DNA from: Flavihumibacter profundi
GTDB lineage: Bacteria > Bacteroidota > Bacteroidia > Chitinophagales > Chitinophagaceae
DNA length: 64,000 bases
Reading direction: 5' to 3'
NCBI RefSeq assembly: GCF_020076305.1
Contig: NZ_JAIQXE010000001.1
Coordinates: 1,922,001 to 1,986,000 of the forward strand
The translations under genes and the position numbers were made by a program. Under the pieces are notes generated by a model. It made no database searches and was not told the origin of the DNA. It saw nothing but the letters and a program-made list of their open reading frames with translations. Positions within the stretch are counted from its first letter, which is position 1; each line of letters opens with the position of its first letter. Of this stretch, positions 1 through 7,766 are shown one piece after another.

Positions 1-162
1 TTAAGTATTTATACACTTATCGTCGAAAGGAATGCAACCGCCATGATGTTGTTCAGGAGCCCGATTGTAAACCTTCTGGAAAGAGCAGAAAAAATACTGC
101 CAGGCATTACGCCGGAAAGCCTGAAAGATGATGAACCCCTTATGAAACCATTACCGTTATGA
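1..162 (+). CDS. nosD: NosD C-terminus (partial), nitrous oxide reductase maturation protein
   Basis: The window opens inside a frame that runs without a stop from base 1 to TGA at 160-162. The 53 visible residues contain LLERAEKILPGI and end in a charged tail with DDEPLMKP, which I recognise as the C-terminal end of NosD, the periplasmic beta-helix protein that with the NosFY transporter helps mature the copper centre of nitrous oxide reductase. The stop overlaps the nosF start as ATGA, so the two are translationally coupled. The beta-helix part lies upstream of the window, so the call rests on the tail and on the neighbouring nosF and nosY. It is an inference rather than a domain match. Confidence 0.75.
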   Translation, partial: LSIYTLIVERNATAMMLFRSPIVNLLERAEKILPGITPESLKDDEPLMKPLPL

Positions 163-866
163 TCATCGCAACTAATGTTAATAAACGATTTGGCAAACTT
201 CAGGCGCTGGATAATGTATCGCTGAATTGCAACAAGGGACAAACCATTGCCCTTATCGGACCGAATGGATCCGGGAAGACCACATTTATAAAATGCCTGC
301 TGGGCATGGTAATTCCGGATAGCGGATTCATTACAGTAAACAATAAAAATATCAGCCACGACTGGCACTACAGGAAACAAATCGGCTATATGCCACAGAT
401 GAGCCGATTTCCCGAAAACATGACCATTGAACAGGTGATTGATATGGTGAAAGATATCCGGTCAGACGCAAATGAAAGTATGGATGAGGAATTGCCGGAA
501 GCATTTGGTTTAAAAGCCCTGTATGGCAAAAGGATGCGCACACTTTCAGGAGGTACAAGGCAAAAAGTAAGTGCCTGCCTGGCATTCCTGTTCAACCCCG
601 ACATACTGATCCTGGATGAGCCAACAGCCGGACTGGACCCGGTTTCCAGCGAAATCCTTAAAGAGAAAATTATATCTGAAAAATCAAAAGGCAAGCTGAC
701 ACTTATAACCTCGCACGTACTAAGCGACCTGGATGACCTGGTTACCGAGGTGGTGTATATGCAGGATGGAAAACTCCGCTTCCACTCACCACTTACCAAG
801 TTGCAAAAAGAAACCGGAGAAGAGAAATTGAATAAAGTGATTGCACGGATTATGCAAAACCAATAA
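159..866 (+). CDS. nosF: NosF, ABC transporter ATP-binding protein
   Basis: A 235-residue ABC ATPase. Walker A GPNGSGKT is at residues 34-41, the signature LSGGTRQK starts near residue 129, and Walker B ILILDEPTAGLDP lies around 148-160. The H-loop histidine is in TSHVLSDLDD. In the nos system NosF pairs with the membrane protein NosY and the periplasmic NosD to deliver or process what is needed for the copper centre of N2O reductase. The start overlaps the nosD stop by four bases, and nosY begins eight bases after its stop, so the three form one operon. The ATPase class is certain. The nos assignment comes from gene order and could be tested by finding nosZ upstream. Confidence 0.88.
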   Translation: MIIATNVNKRFGKLQALDNVSLNCNKGQTIALIGPNGSGKTTFIKCLLGMVIPDSGFITVNNKNISHDWHYRKQIGYMPQMSRFPENMTIEQVIDMVKDIRSDANESMDEELPEAFGLKALYGKRMRTLSGGTRQKVSACLAFLFNPDILILDEPTAGLDPVSSEILKEKIISEKSKGKLTLITSHVLSDLDDLVTEVVYMQDGKLRFHSPLTKLQKETGEEKLNKVIARIMQNQ

Positions 867-874
867 ACGGCCAC

Positions 875-1642
875 ATGAAAAAGATCATTAAATATATTTT
901 ACTGGATATTCTCAGAAATAAAATAATCATTGCTTATACCCTGCTGCTTATGGTTATTTCAATGAGCCTGTTCTTACTGGAAGATAATGCCTCGAAGGCA
1001 ATGCTTGGGCTATTGAATATTACCATCATTATTGTTCCATTGGTAAGTATTATATTTTGCACGATTTACATGTATAATGCTTCTGAATTTATTGAGTTAC
1101 TGATAGCGCAACCCATCCGGAGAACCAAATTACTAACCGGGGTTTACCTCGGCCTTGTGGCCTCCCTTTTCATAGCAACCCTTATTGGCATCGGGATTCC
1201 TGTATTTATTTATAGTCCGGATACCAGTGGTTTCACCCTGCTGTTTACAGCGATCGCCTTAAGTACTGTATTTGCTTCACTGGCCTTACTTTCTGCAGTT
1301 ATGACGCGCGATAAGGCAAAGGGAATTGGTTTGGCTTTATTATTATGGTTTTATTTTTCTTTCATTTACGACGGGTTGGTGCTCATGATCCTGTTCCAGT
1401 TTGCAGATTACCCAATGGAGAAAACCATGCTGGCCCTTAGTATGCTGAATCCTATTGACCTTGGAAGGATTTTATTGTTGCTGCAACTTGATATATCTGC
1501 TATGATGGGATTTACGGGTGCGCTTTTCCGTGATTTCTTTGGCAGCAGCCAGGGAATTATATTCGCTGCCGGAAATATCATCCTCTGGATGATCCTCCCG
1601 GCACTGCTGGCCATCAATAAATTTAAAAACAAAGACCTATAG
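875..1642 (+). CDS. nosY: NosY, ABC transporter permease
   Basis: A 255-residue, very hydrophobic protein with about six predicted membrane segments, beginning with a short basic stretch and a first segment near residues 17-35. The segment with IELLIAQPIRRTKLLTGVYLG is typical of NosY-like ABC-2 permeases. It would form the membrane channel energised by NosF. It follows nosF by eight bases. The last codons are five bases from the next gene, a truncated haemoglobin, so that gene is probably co-transcribed. The ABC-2 permease type is well supported. The substrate (a sulfur species or copper-related factor in the nos literature) is not visible in the sequence. Confidence 0.85.
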   Translation: MKKIIKYILLDILRNKIIIAYTLLLMVISMSLFLLEDNASKAMLGLLNITIIIVPLVSIIFCTIYMYNASEFIELLIAQPIRRTKLLTGVYLGLVASLFIATLIGIGIPVFIYSPDTSGFTLLFTAIALSTVFASLALLSAVMTRDKAKGIGLALLLWFYFSFIYDGLVLMILFQFADYPMEKTMLALSMLNPIDLGRILLLLQLDISAMMGFTGALFRDFFGSSQGIIFAAGNIILWMILPALLAINKFKNKDL

Positions 1643-1646
1643 GTTT

Positions 1647-2039
1647 ATGGATAAAAAACATGATATCAGGAACCGGGCTGATATAGAATCACTGATCACC
1701 CGGTTTTACGATTACGTGCAGGTTGATCCTGTAATCGGGCATTTCTTTACGGAAGTGGTGAAGGTGAATTTTCAAAAGCATTTGCCTGTAATGTTCGATT
1801 TTTGGGAAAATATTTTATTTTACTCGGGCAATTACAACGGCAATCCAATGGCCGTTCACAAACACCTGCATAGTCTACACCCCTTAACAAAAGAAGACTT
1901 TGAACACTGGTTGAAATTATTTAAAGCCACTGCCCACGAGCATTTCGAAGGCCCGAATACAGAACTGATCATACAAAGGGCTATGTCTATAGCTACTACA
2001 ATGGAAATAAAATTATTACACCCTTCTTCCTTTTCCTGA
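1647..2039 (+). CDS. Group III truncated haemoglobin
   Basis: A 130-residue globin of the group III truncated type. The diagnostic block FDFWENILFYSGNYNGNP is at residues 50-67, followed by a histidine cluster (71, 73, 75, 78), with the proximal haem ligand expected in this region, and by the F/H-helix motif FEHWLKLFKATAHEHF. Members bind oxygen or NO, and have been proposed to protect against NO. It starts four bases after nosY, so it probably belongs to the nos transcript, consistent with nitrogen-oxide chemistry in this cell. The C-terminal codons lie in one arm of an inverted repeat that continues past the stop. The family call is firm, but the ligand and physiological role are inferred. 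Confidence 0.87.
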   Translation: MDKKHDIRNRADIESLITRFYDYVQVDPVIGHFFTEVVKVNFQKHLPVMFDFWENILFYSGNYNGNPMAVHKHLHSLHPLTKEDFEHWLKLFKATAHEHFEGPNTELIIQRAMSIATTMEIKLLHPSSFS

Positions 2040-2059
2040 GAATTGAAAGAAGGGTGTAA
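2016..2059. terminator. Bidirectional terminator-like hairpin between convergent genes
   Basis: A perfect 13-base inverted repeat, 2016-2028 against 2047-2059, with an 18-base loop. It overlaps the last codons of the haemoglobin gene and lies just before the convergent fasciclin gene end. There is no strong T-tract, so termination strength is uncertain. Confidence 0.5.
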
Positions 2060-2078
2060 AATGGTTTTACAAGGAGTA

Positions 2079-2648
2079 TTATTTTGCAGGAGGAAGCAAT
2101 ACTTCATCAATTACATGTACAATACCATTGCTTGCCTGGATAGAAGCGAGAATATGTGCTTTACCATTCACAGTTACCTTTCCGTCTTTCACCTGTAAGG
2201 TGATATTATCTCCATTAGCCTGGCCCAATACCTGGCCATCGGTCATTGATTCTGTTTTGATGCCACCAACATATACATGGTATTGTAAAATATTGGCAAG
2301 ACTCTCTTTATTTTCCGGCTTCATCAGGTTTTCAAGCGTTCCGGCTGGGAGTTTATCAAATGCGGCATTAGTTGGCGCGAAAACAGTGAACGGCCCTGCA
2401 TTTGATAATACATCAACTAAACTGGCAGCCTGGATAGCTTTAACCAAGGTAGTGTGCTGGTCGCTGCCTATGGCCACTTTAACGACATCCTTTTGTGATT
2501 CTTCATCTTTCACTCCGGACTGGCCAGCCTGTGTTGTTGCTGCCTGTGCAGGTTCAGTTGATGCCTCTTTTTGTTCCGGGGCATTTGTGCAGGCTGTTAC
2601 CATGGCTAAACTTACGAGACATGTGATAATTCTTGCATTGCATTTCAT
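2079..2648 (-). CDS. Fasciclin (FAS1) domain lipoprotein
   Basis: A 189-residue secreted lipoprotein. The N-terminus is a type II signal peptide with a lipobox ending MVTAC (Cys20 would be lipidated), followed by a linker rich in Glu, Ala, Thr and Gln to about residue 55. The rest is a single FAS1 domain. It shows the H1 and H2 motifs of the family, GPFTVFAPTNAAFDKLP near residues 85-101 and NGIVHVIDEVLLP at the C-terminus. FAS1 domains mediate adhesion or protein contacts. The protein is probably anchored in an envelope membrane, but no partner can be named from context. It is convergent with the haemoglobin gene and appears to be a single-gene unit. Confidence 0.9.
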   Translation of the reverse strand: MKCNARIITCLVSLAMVTACTNAPEQKEASTEPAQAATTQAGQSGVKDEESQKDVVKVAIGSDQHTTLVKAIQAASLVDVLSNAGPFTVFAPTNAAFDKLPAGTLENLMKPENKESLANILQYHVYVGGIKTESMTDGQVLGQANGDNITLQVKDGKVTVNGKAHILASIQASNGIVHVIDEVLLPPAK

Positions 2649-2728
2649 ATTGCGAAGTTTGTTGGGTTGAAAAATATCCCTAAACTAATCAGTAACATAC
2701 CTCCAGAATATGATTCTACGCATAGTGC

Positions 2729-2758
2729 AAAAAAAAGCAGGCAGTAGAAACTACCCGC
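2729..2758 (-). terminator. Intrinsic terminator of the IS1595-like gene
   Basis: On the minus strand a stem of nine positions with two imperfect pairs (arms 2737-2745 and 2750-2758) and a four-base loop is followed by eight T residues (plus-strand A-run at 2729-2736). It stands 26 bases downstream of the stop of the gene at 2784-3434. Confidence 0.75.
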
Positions 2759-2783
2759 GTTACACACATGAGAAAAAAAAAGT

Positions 2784-3434
2784 TTACGCCTGATATTGCA
2801 TATCGTGCAAGGGCTTTTTGTTGATCATTTGCATCAATTTTTGTTCCATATCTTCATTACGGTGATTGTACCTGAATTCACACTCTTTAATATGCAGGTA
2901 AAGAGTATTGCGGTTCAATCCCCTGAACTTTATTAACCGGTTCCGTGTCAATCCCCAAAATCCCGATATTTCATCATTATTGGTCTTCATTGCATGGCTG
3001 CCAAAATTATCCCGGCGGTATAACCGCCAATTGGAAAAATCAGCCACTGCGTGGATATTATCCATTTTTACCAGGGAGTCGGCGGTTTTCTGTTTCTGCC
3101 ACTCTAAAACCTGTTCTTTAGAAATTTTAGTGAGCCCGGTTGAAAACACCAATCCATTCCACCGGGTAAATCCATAAAATGGCGTTACTGGTATTCCGTC
3201 CGGTGCTTGGAAAAGAGTAATGGAGTTTTCCGGAAGTTGCTGCTGTGGAAAGGCTTCATCGCAAAACAGGGCAAGCCTGGTGCGAATCATTTTTACATAA
3301 GCGTTGATGGTTATCCGGCTTACCCCTGTTATACCCGCAATTTGTGTGGCAGTCAGGTCTTCACAAAACAGGTTAACAATTTCCCTGCATTTGCGTTCCG
3401 ACAGGTGGGCACCTTTAAGCATTTTATTCTTCAT
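2784..3434 (-). CDS. IS1595/ISXO2-like transposase-derived protein, catalytic residues apparently lost
   Basis: A 216-residue protein whose two ends match IS1595-family transposases: an N-terminal helix-turn-helix with ATQIAGITGVSRITINAYVK (about residues 29-48) and a C-terminal block with GFWGLTRNRLIKFRG and LHIKECEFRYNHR. The middle does not. The family's EVDESYFG-type first acidic motif is absent (the segment reads SITLFQAPDGIPV), and the NGIEGFW-type position that normally carries the last catalytic residue reads NDEISGFW, with Ser in place of Glu. The frame is nevertheless intact and has its own terminator. I saw no terminal inverted repeats. The likely interpretations are a domesticated DNA-binding protein or an old transposase kept open by chance. 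The family origin is inferred from recalled motifs. Confidence 0.6.
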   Translation of the reverse strand: MKNKMLKGAHLSERKCREIVNLFCEDLTATQIAGITGVSRITINAYVKMIRTRLALFCDEAFPQQQLPENSITLFQAPDGIPVTPFYGFTRWNGLVFSTGLTKISKEQVLEWQKQKTADSLVKMDNIHAVADFSNWRLYRRDNFGSHAMKTNNDEISGFWGLTRNRLIKFRGLNRNTLYLHIKECEFRYNHRNEDMEQKLMQMINKKPLHDMQYQA

Positions 3435-3554
3435 CTGGAAAGGTTTGGTTACATCGGTTTAATACGAAGAGTTTCGCAGATGAATATCTGAATTAATCAG
3501 GGCATATAAAAGCTAAAATACATAAGTGGAAAAAAGAAGGGGTGAACCGGCAGT

Positions 3555-5621
3555 TTATTTTGTCAGCAAGTTTTCAAGTCTCTGCCGCAACTTTTCCGGA
3601 GTTGGCAACATGGCATTTTCCAGCCCCAAATTCAAAGGAACGGCCGGAAGGTTCAAGGCACCCATTACTTCGACCGGAGCATCGAGCCATTTGAAGCAAT
3701 TATAGGCGATACGGCCTGCCAATGCCTCAGCAAAGGAGTTATTTTGCTGTTCTTCAGTAAGCACCAGGCACTTCCCATGCTTTTTTACTGTTGCATACAC
3801 CATTTCTTCATCTAACGGGTACAGGCAACGCAGGTCAAGAACTTCAACTTGTCCGGGTAAGGCGGCAGCTGCTGCCTTGGCCCAATATACACCCATTCCG
3901 TAGGTAATTACGCAACAGCTGTCGCCCTCTTCAACCCGCAATGCAAATGCAGGTAGTGCGATGGCTGCTTTTCCCAACGGCAATATATAATCGCGGGATG
4001 GCTCTTCCATCCGGGCTGATTCTGTTCCCGGCACTTTACTCCAGTATAATCCTTTGTGTTCCAGCATAACTACCGGATTTGGATCCAGGAAGGCAGCTTT
4101 CATAAGTCCCTTCATATCAGCTGCATTAGAAGGATAAACCACTTTAATGCCTTTGATGGATAGCAGCATTGATTCCACACTTCCGCTATGGTAAGGTCCA
4201 CCGCCTCCATAAGCACCCACTGGCACCCTGATAAGGGTTTGAACCGGGAACCTGCCGCAGCTTAGGTAACAGGATTTAGCGATTTCTGAAACCAGCTGGT
4301 TAAGTCCGGGGTAGATATAATCACCAAACTGCACTTCAACAATCGGTTTAAGTCCCACTGCGCTCAAGCCAACAGTTGATCCAATAATATAAGCTTCCTG
4401 TATTGCTGTATTAAAAACCCGGTGTGTCCCGAACTGTTCAGCAAGTGTTACGGCTTCCCTGAAAACACCACCCAGCCTTCGGCCTACATCTTCGCCGTAA
4501 AAAATTGCTTCTGGGCAGGTTTCCATAATTTCCCGTATTGCCAATAATGCGGCGTCCACCATCATGATTTTATCCCGCAATCCCGGGGTCCTTAAACCGC
4601 GTTCTTCCAGAACCGGTGTTGGCACAAATACAAATTCTGCCACTTTTGCGGGATCTGGTTCGGGGGATTCGATGGCCTGTTGAAAAGCTGTTACAATTTC
4701 CTGTTGGGCCTGTTTCTCTATCTCTGAGAGTGTTAATTCAGAAATGCCCTTCCTCCTTAATTTCCCCCTTACTATCAGCCGCGGATCTGATTTGGAGGCT
4801 TCGGCCAAATCTTCTTCGGTCCGGTAAAACTCTTTTCTTACCCCGCTGGTATGGTGCCCCAGCAAGGGTACAGTTGCCTGCACCAAAAAGGGCCTCCGCT
4901 CTTTCCTGATGGTATCGAGTACCTGCTCCAGTACGATGTAGCTTTCTTCAAAATCGCTGCCGTTGATCCGCAACCTTTCCATGCCAGGAAAAGCCCCTGC
5001 ATAGGTCCAGGCATCCGCAACACGCGATTCCTCTGCCCGGGTACTAATACCCCATTGGTTATCCTGCACCAGGTAAAGGATGGGCAGCTGGTGTAGAACG
5101 GCAAATTGAAAGGCTTCGCTTACCTCCCCTTCATTAACACTGGCATCCCCCATGGAACAGACCACCACAGGCAGTTGTCCGTTTTCAGTCTTTTTAAGCG
5201 TTCCTGGCAGGTGTTGCTCCTTATATTTAACTCCCTGGGCCAATCCGGTTGTCGGTATAGCCTGCATGCCGGTAGCACTACTTTGGTGGATGATTGTTGG
5301 TTTATTATTTCCCCTGGAATTGGGATGGGCATAATATTCCCTCCCCCCGGTAAAAGGATCATCCCTTTTGGCCAGTAATTGAAGCATCAATTCAAGAGGG
5401 GTAAATCCAAGGCCCAGTAAAAGGCTTTCATCGCGATAATATGGACTCACAAAATCTGCCGCGTCCAGGTGGTATGCAAGGGCAAGCTGGATGGCTTCGT
5501 GACCGCGTGAGGTTGAATGGACATATTTACAAACAGAACGGTGTTGTTCGTAGGTATCAGCCATATGCTGCGCAAGGCACATATGGTGATAAGCTCTTTG
5601 TAAAATTTCAGGTCCAATCAT
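3555..5621 (-). CDS. Fused 2-oxoacid dehydrogenase E1 alpha-beta (branched-chain type)
   Basis: A TPP-dependent E1 with both subunits in one chain of 688 residues. The first half carries the E1-alpha thiamine motif beginning GDASVNEGE and ending DNQWGIST. The second half, from about residue 350, is a full E1-beta with FYGEDVGRRLGGVF, the TPP-contact motif QEAYIIGSTVGLSAVG and GAYGGGGPYHSGSVE. It decarboxylates a 2-oxoacid (2-oxoisovalerate type most likely) and passes the acyl group to a lipoyl E2, which is not in the window. I place the start at the ATG at 5621. A TAtcTTTG promoter element lies at 5640-5647, so the seven-codon longer frame would begin inside the promoter. Convergence is absent, and the upstream neighbour on the same strand is a FAH-family hydrolase. 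Confidence 0.88.
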   Translation of the reverse strand: MIGPEILQRAYHHMCLAQHMADTYEQHRSVCKYVHSTSRGHEAIQLALAYHLDAADFVSPYYRDESLLLGLGFTPLELMLQLLAKRDDPFTGGREYYAHPNSRGNNKPTIIHQSSATGMQAIPTTGLAQGVKYKEQHLPGTLKKTENGQLPVVVCSMGDASVNEGEVSEAFQFAVLHQLPILYLVQDNQWGISTRAEESRVADAWTYAGAFPGMERLRINGSDFEESYIVLEQVLDTIRKERRPFLVQATVPLLGHHTSGVRKEFYRTEEDLAEASKSDPRLIVRGKLRRKGISELTLSEIEKQAQQEIVTAFQQAIESPEPDPAKVAEFVFVPTPVLEERGLRTPGLRDKIMMVDAALLAIREIMETCPEAIFYGEDVGRRLGGVFREAVTLAEQFGTHRVFNTAIQEAYIIGSTVGLSAVGLKPIVEVQFGDYIYPGLNQLVSEIAKSCYLSCGRFPVQTLIRVPVGAYGGGGPYHSGSVESMLLSIKGIKVVYPSNAADMKGLMKAAFLDPNPVVMLEHKGLYWSKVPGTESARMEEPSRDYILPLGKAAIALPAFALRVEEGDSCCVITYGMGVYWAKAAAAALPGQVEVLDLRCLYPLDEEMVYATVKKHGKCLVLTEEQQNNSFAEALAGRIAYNCFKWLDAPVEVMGALNLPAVPLNLGLENAMLPTPEKLRQRLENLLTK

Positions 5622-5639
5622 AACAGGTGTAGTCGATCG

Positions 5640-5647
5640 CAAAGATA
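5640..5647 (-). promoter_or_regulatory. Bacteroidota -7 element for the E1 alpha-beta gene
   Basis: The minus strand reads TATCTTTG, a match to TAnnTTTG, 18 bases before the ATG at 5621. It predicts a leader of about 12 bases. No TTG was found at the expected -33 position. Confidence 0.6.
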
Positions 5648-5680
5648 AACGAACACCTGTTAGCGGAAGTTGTGTATATT

Positions 5681-6292
5681 CTATTTTATTTCAACACTGA
5701 ACATGAGCTGGTCGTTCATATACCCTTCCAACTCATCTCCAACAACACATTCCCCTACACCAGCCGGGGTGCCGGTAAACACAAGGTCACCGATATTCAC
5801 AGAGAAATAATTGGAAATATGGGCAACGATCTGGTCAAAATTAAAGATCATAAGATTGGAGTTCCCCTGCTGTACGACCTCTTTGTTCTTTTGCAGGCTG
5901 AAACTGATGTCTTTTTTATTCTTGATCTCGTCGAGGTTTACCCATTTGCCGATAACGGCTGAGTTATCCCAGGCTTTGGCCTTTTCCCAGGGAAGTCCTT
6001 TTTCCTTGAGCTCATTTTGTATGTCGCGGGCGGTAAAATCAATGCCGGTAGTGATGGCATCGTAATATTTACTCGCATAACGGTCTTGTATATACTTTCC
6101 GTTTTTACAGATCCGCAAAACGAGTTCGCATTCAAAATGCAATTCATTGGTGAATTCCGGATAATAAAAAGGGGTATGCGATTGAAGCAGCGCACTTTTG
6201 GGCTTCATAAATACAACCGGTTCATCGGGAACATCATTTCCCAATTCCTTGGCGTGTGCCACATAGTTACGGCCTATACAGAATATCTTCAT
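5681..6292 (-). CDS. Fumarylacetoacetate hydrolase (FAH) family protein
   Basis: A 203-residue single-domain FAH-family enzyme. The family signatures are IFCIGRNYVAHAKELG at the N-terminus, KPKSAL near residue 33, the metal-binding acid region HFECELVLRI and GDLVFTGTPAGVGE near the C-terminus. Members of this size cleave or decarboxylate acylpyruvates and oxaloacetate-like substrates with a divalent metal. The exact substrate cannot be read here. The ATG at 6292 is chosen over an in-frame TTG two codons earlier. The next gene downstream on the strand is the 2-oxoacid dehydrogenase E1, but that gene has its own promoter. Confidence 0.85.
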   Translation of the reverse strand: MKIFCIGRNYVAHAKELGNDVPDEPVVFMKPKSALLQSHTPFYYPEFTNELHFECELVLRICKNGKYIQDRYASKYYDAITTGIDFTARDIQNELKEKGLPWEKAKAWDNSAVIGKWVNLDEIKNKKDISFSLQKNKEVVQQGNSNLMIFNFDQIVAHISNYFSVNIGDLVFTGTPAGVGECVVGDELEGYMNDQLMFSVEIK

Positions 6293-6427
6293 ATTCAATA
6301 AGGGTTTAATGATTGAAAAATCATAGATTATCAGCGGACCTCAACGGCCCTGGAATTACATAGGTATTATTGAATAAAGGCGAAAAACTGCCTGTGGTTT
6401 GCGAAAATAACCATTCAGTAGCAATAT

Positions 6428-7006
6428 TCATAACTTGTACACCACATTGTTGAACTGATTCATGGTAGTGGCCAGTCCGGCGGCTACAAATTGTTCAATC
6501 AGTTCTACGCATTTCATGCCCTTAAACACAACCAGGGGCCATTCTTCAGCGGTCCATTTGCCCAGTACGTAGTCGGCCTGGCGGCCTTTGGGGTAATTAT
6601 TCCCAATCCCAAACCGCAATTTGGGGTATTCGGTTGTGCCTAAATGTTCCTGGATGCTCCTAAGGCCGTTATGTCCGCCGTCGCTTCCCGATCCCCGGAC
6701 CCGCAGCCTTTCCAGCGGCAGGGCCAGTTCATCTACTACAACCAGTACATTTTCAAGGGGTATATTTTCCTTATCCTTCCAGTATTTAACAGACCGGCCG
6801 CTCAGGTTCATGTAGGTAGTTGGTTTTATACAAACCAATTGCTTCCCCCGCACCTTTATTTCTGCAACATCTGCCAGGCGGTCGGCCCTGAACCGGCCCT
6901 CGTGCTTTTTGACCAGTTCATCAACAATATCAAACCCGATATTATGTCGGGTATGGGCATACTCTTCGCCGATATTGCCCAGTCCAACAATCAGAAATTT
7001 ACTCAT
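6428..7006 (-). CDS. pth: Peptidyl-tRNA hydrolase
   Basis: A 192-residue Pth, the cytosolic esterase that frees tRNA from prematurely released peptidyl-tRNA. The active-site elements are visible: GLGNIGEEY near residue 8, the catalytic histidine in TRHNIGF, the tRNA-binding loop TTYMNLSG, and the aspartate and glycine-rich segment VDELALPLERLRVRGSG followed by GGHNGLRSI. Length is normal for the family. It lies downstream of rplY and prs on the same strand, a common Bacteroidota arrangement, but a terminator and two repeat arrays separate it from rplY. A weak TATCTTTC element at 7031-7038 may give it a separate promoter. Confidence 0.95.
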   Translation of the reverse strand: MSKFLIVGLGNIGEEYAHTRHNIGFDIVDELVKKHEGRFRADRLADVAEIKVRGKQLVCIKPTTYMNLSGRSVKYWKDKENIPLENVLVVVDELALPLERLRVRGSGSDGGHNGLRSIQEHLGTTEYPKLRFGIGNNYPKGRQADYVLGKWTAEEWPLVVFKGMKCVELIEQFVAAGLATTMNQFNNVVYKL

Positions 7007-7047
7007 TCCGGAGAGTTATGCGATTTGGGGGAAAGATAAGGCGATTT

Positions 7048-7075
7048 GGTGAGCAGTGAACAGTAAGTAGTAAGC
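7048..7075 (+). repeat. NGTRARY heptad array, four units (locus 1, left arm)
   Basis: Four contiguous 7-base units, all fitting NGTRARY in plus-strand orientation: 7048-7054, 7055-7061, 7062-7068 and 7069-7075. Each has TGA or TAA at its positions 3-5. It is inverted relative to the array at 7125-7159, with a terminator hairpin between them. Confidence 0.8.
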
Positions 7076-7081
7076 CGCAAA

Positions 7082-7113
7082 CAAAAAAATGCACCCTTCA
7101 ACAGGATGCATTT
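7082..7113 (-). terminator. Intrinsic terminator of rplY
   Basis: Arms 7087-7096 and 7104-7113 pair with one mismatch around a seven-base loop. On the minus strand the stem runs into a T-run formed by 7082-7089. It lies 50 bases after the rplY stop, just past the heptad array. Confidence 0.75.
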
Positions 7114-7124
7114 AACTAGGTTAT

Positions 7125-7159
7125 GCTTACCGCTCACGACTTACTGTTTACGGCTTACT
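7125..7159 (-). repeat. NGTRARY heptad array, five units (locus 1, right arm)
   Basis: Five contiguous units in minus-strand (rplY-sense) orientation: 7153-7159, 7146-7152, 7139-7145, 7132-7138 and 7125-7131, reading AGTAAGC, CGTAAAC and so on. It begins four bases after the rplY stop codon and ends before the terminator, so it would be in the 3' untranslated region of the rplY mRNA. Confidence 0.8.
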
Positions 7160-7163
7160 TCAC

Positions 7164-7745
7164 TTATTTCTTACCCTTATCAGCAGCTTCTTCCTGCTTC
7201 AATTGGCGGGTCATTACGATAGAAGCGATAGGAATACGGGGTGAGTTCAAAATCTCCATATTCTCTGCCTTTACATCTTCTACGCGGATGTTCTCGTTCA
7301 GGTCAAGGTTAGTAATATCAAGTTCAATACTTGCTTTCAGGTATTTCGGCAGGGTTTTCACTTTCAATGACTTGATCTTGGTTACCAGCTTTCCGCCTTC
7401 TTTTACTCCTTTTGGCGCACCTGTAAGGTGCAGGGGTAAAGTGGCGATCACTTTTTTGGTTTCAACCAGTTCAAGCAGGTCCACGTGGGTCAGTAAATCT
7501 GAAACTTTGTCAAATTGCAGGTCTTTGAGGATGCAGCGATACGTTTTTCCATCAATTTTCACTTCTGCTAACTGAAATTCCGGGGTGTACACCAGAGCCT
7601 TAAAAGCCTTGGCTGGGGCAACGAAATTAATTTCGGTTGCGCCTCCATAAATTACACCTGGCACTTTTTCCTCAGAGCGAAGTTGGCGGGTGGCTTTCTT
7701 CCCGGTTTCGGTCCTGAGTTGTCCTTCGATTGTAATTGTCTTCAT
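7164..7745 (-). CDS. rplY: 50S ribosomal protein L25 (Ctc/TL5 type)
   Basis: A 193-residue L25 of the long Ctc form. The 5S rRNA-binding N-domain begins ITIEGQLRTETGKKATRQLR and includes VPGVIYGG. The C-terminal TL5-type beta domain holds DLLELVETKKVIATLPLHLTG and IRVEDVKAENMEIL, and the tail is lysine-rich. It stabilises the central protuberance of the large subunit. It starts 21 bases after the prs stop on the same strand, so prs-rplY is a likely operon. Its transcript appears to end at the hairpin at 7082-7113 after a heptad array. Confidence 0.95.
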   Translation of the reverse strand: MKTITIEGQLRTETGKKATRQLRSEEKVPGVIYGGATEINFVAPAKAFKALVYTPEFQLAEVKIDGKTYRCILKDLQFDKVSDLLTHVDLLELVETKKVIATLPLHLTGAPKGVKEGGKLVTKIKSLKVKTLPKYLKASIELDITNLDLNENIRVEDVKAENMEILNSPRIPIASIVMTRQLKQEEAADKGKK

Positions 7746-7766
7746 TGTTGTTGTATTTAAAAAAAA

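Noticed and set aside
2128-2670. Long plus-strand frame opposite the fasciclin gene
   Set aside because: It is the shadow of the fasciclin gene; the minus strand has a signal peptide, lipobox and FAS1 motifs.
7048-7159. Heptad arrays as CRISPR or tandem-repeat protein
   Set aside because: Units are 7 bases and contiguous, without spacers, and they carry stop codons in all frames, so neither a CRISPR array nor a coding repeat fits.
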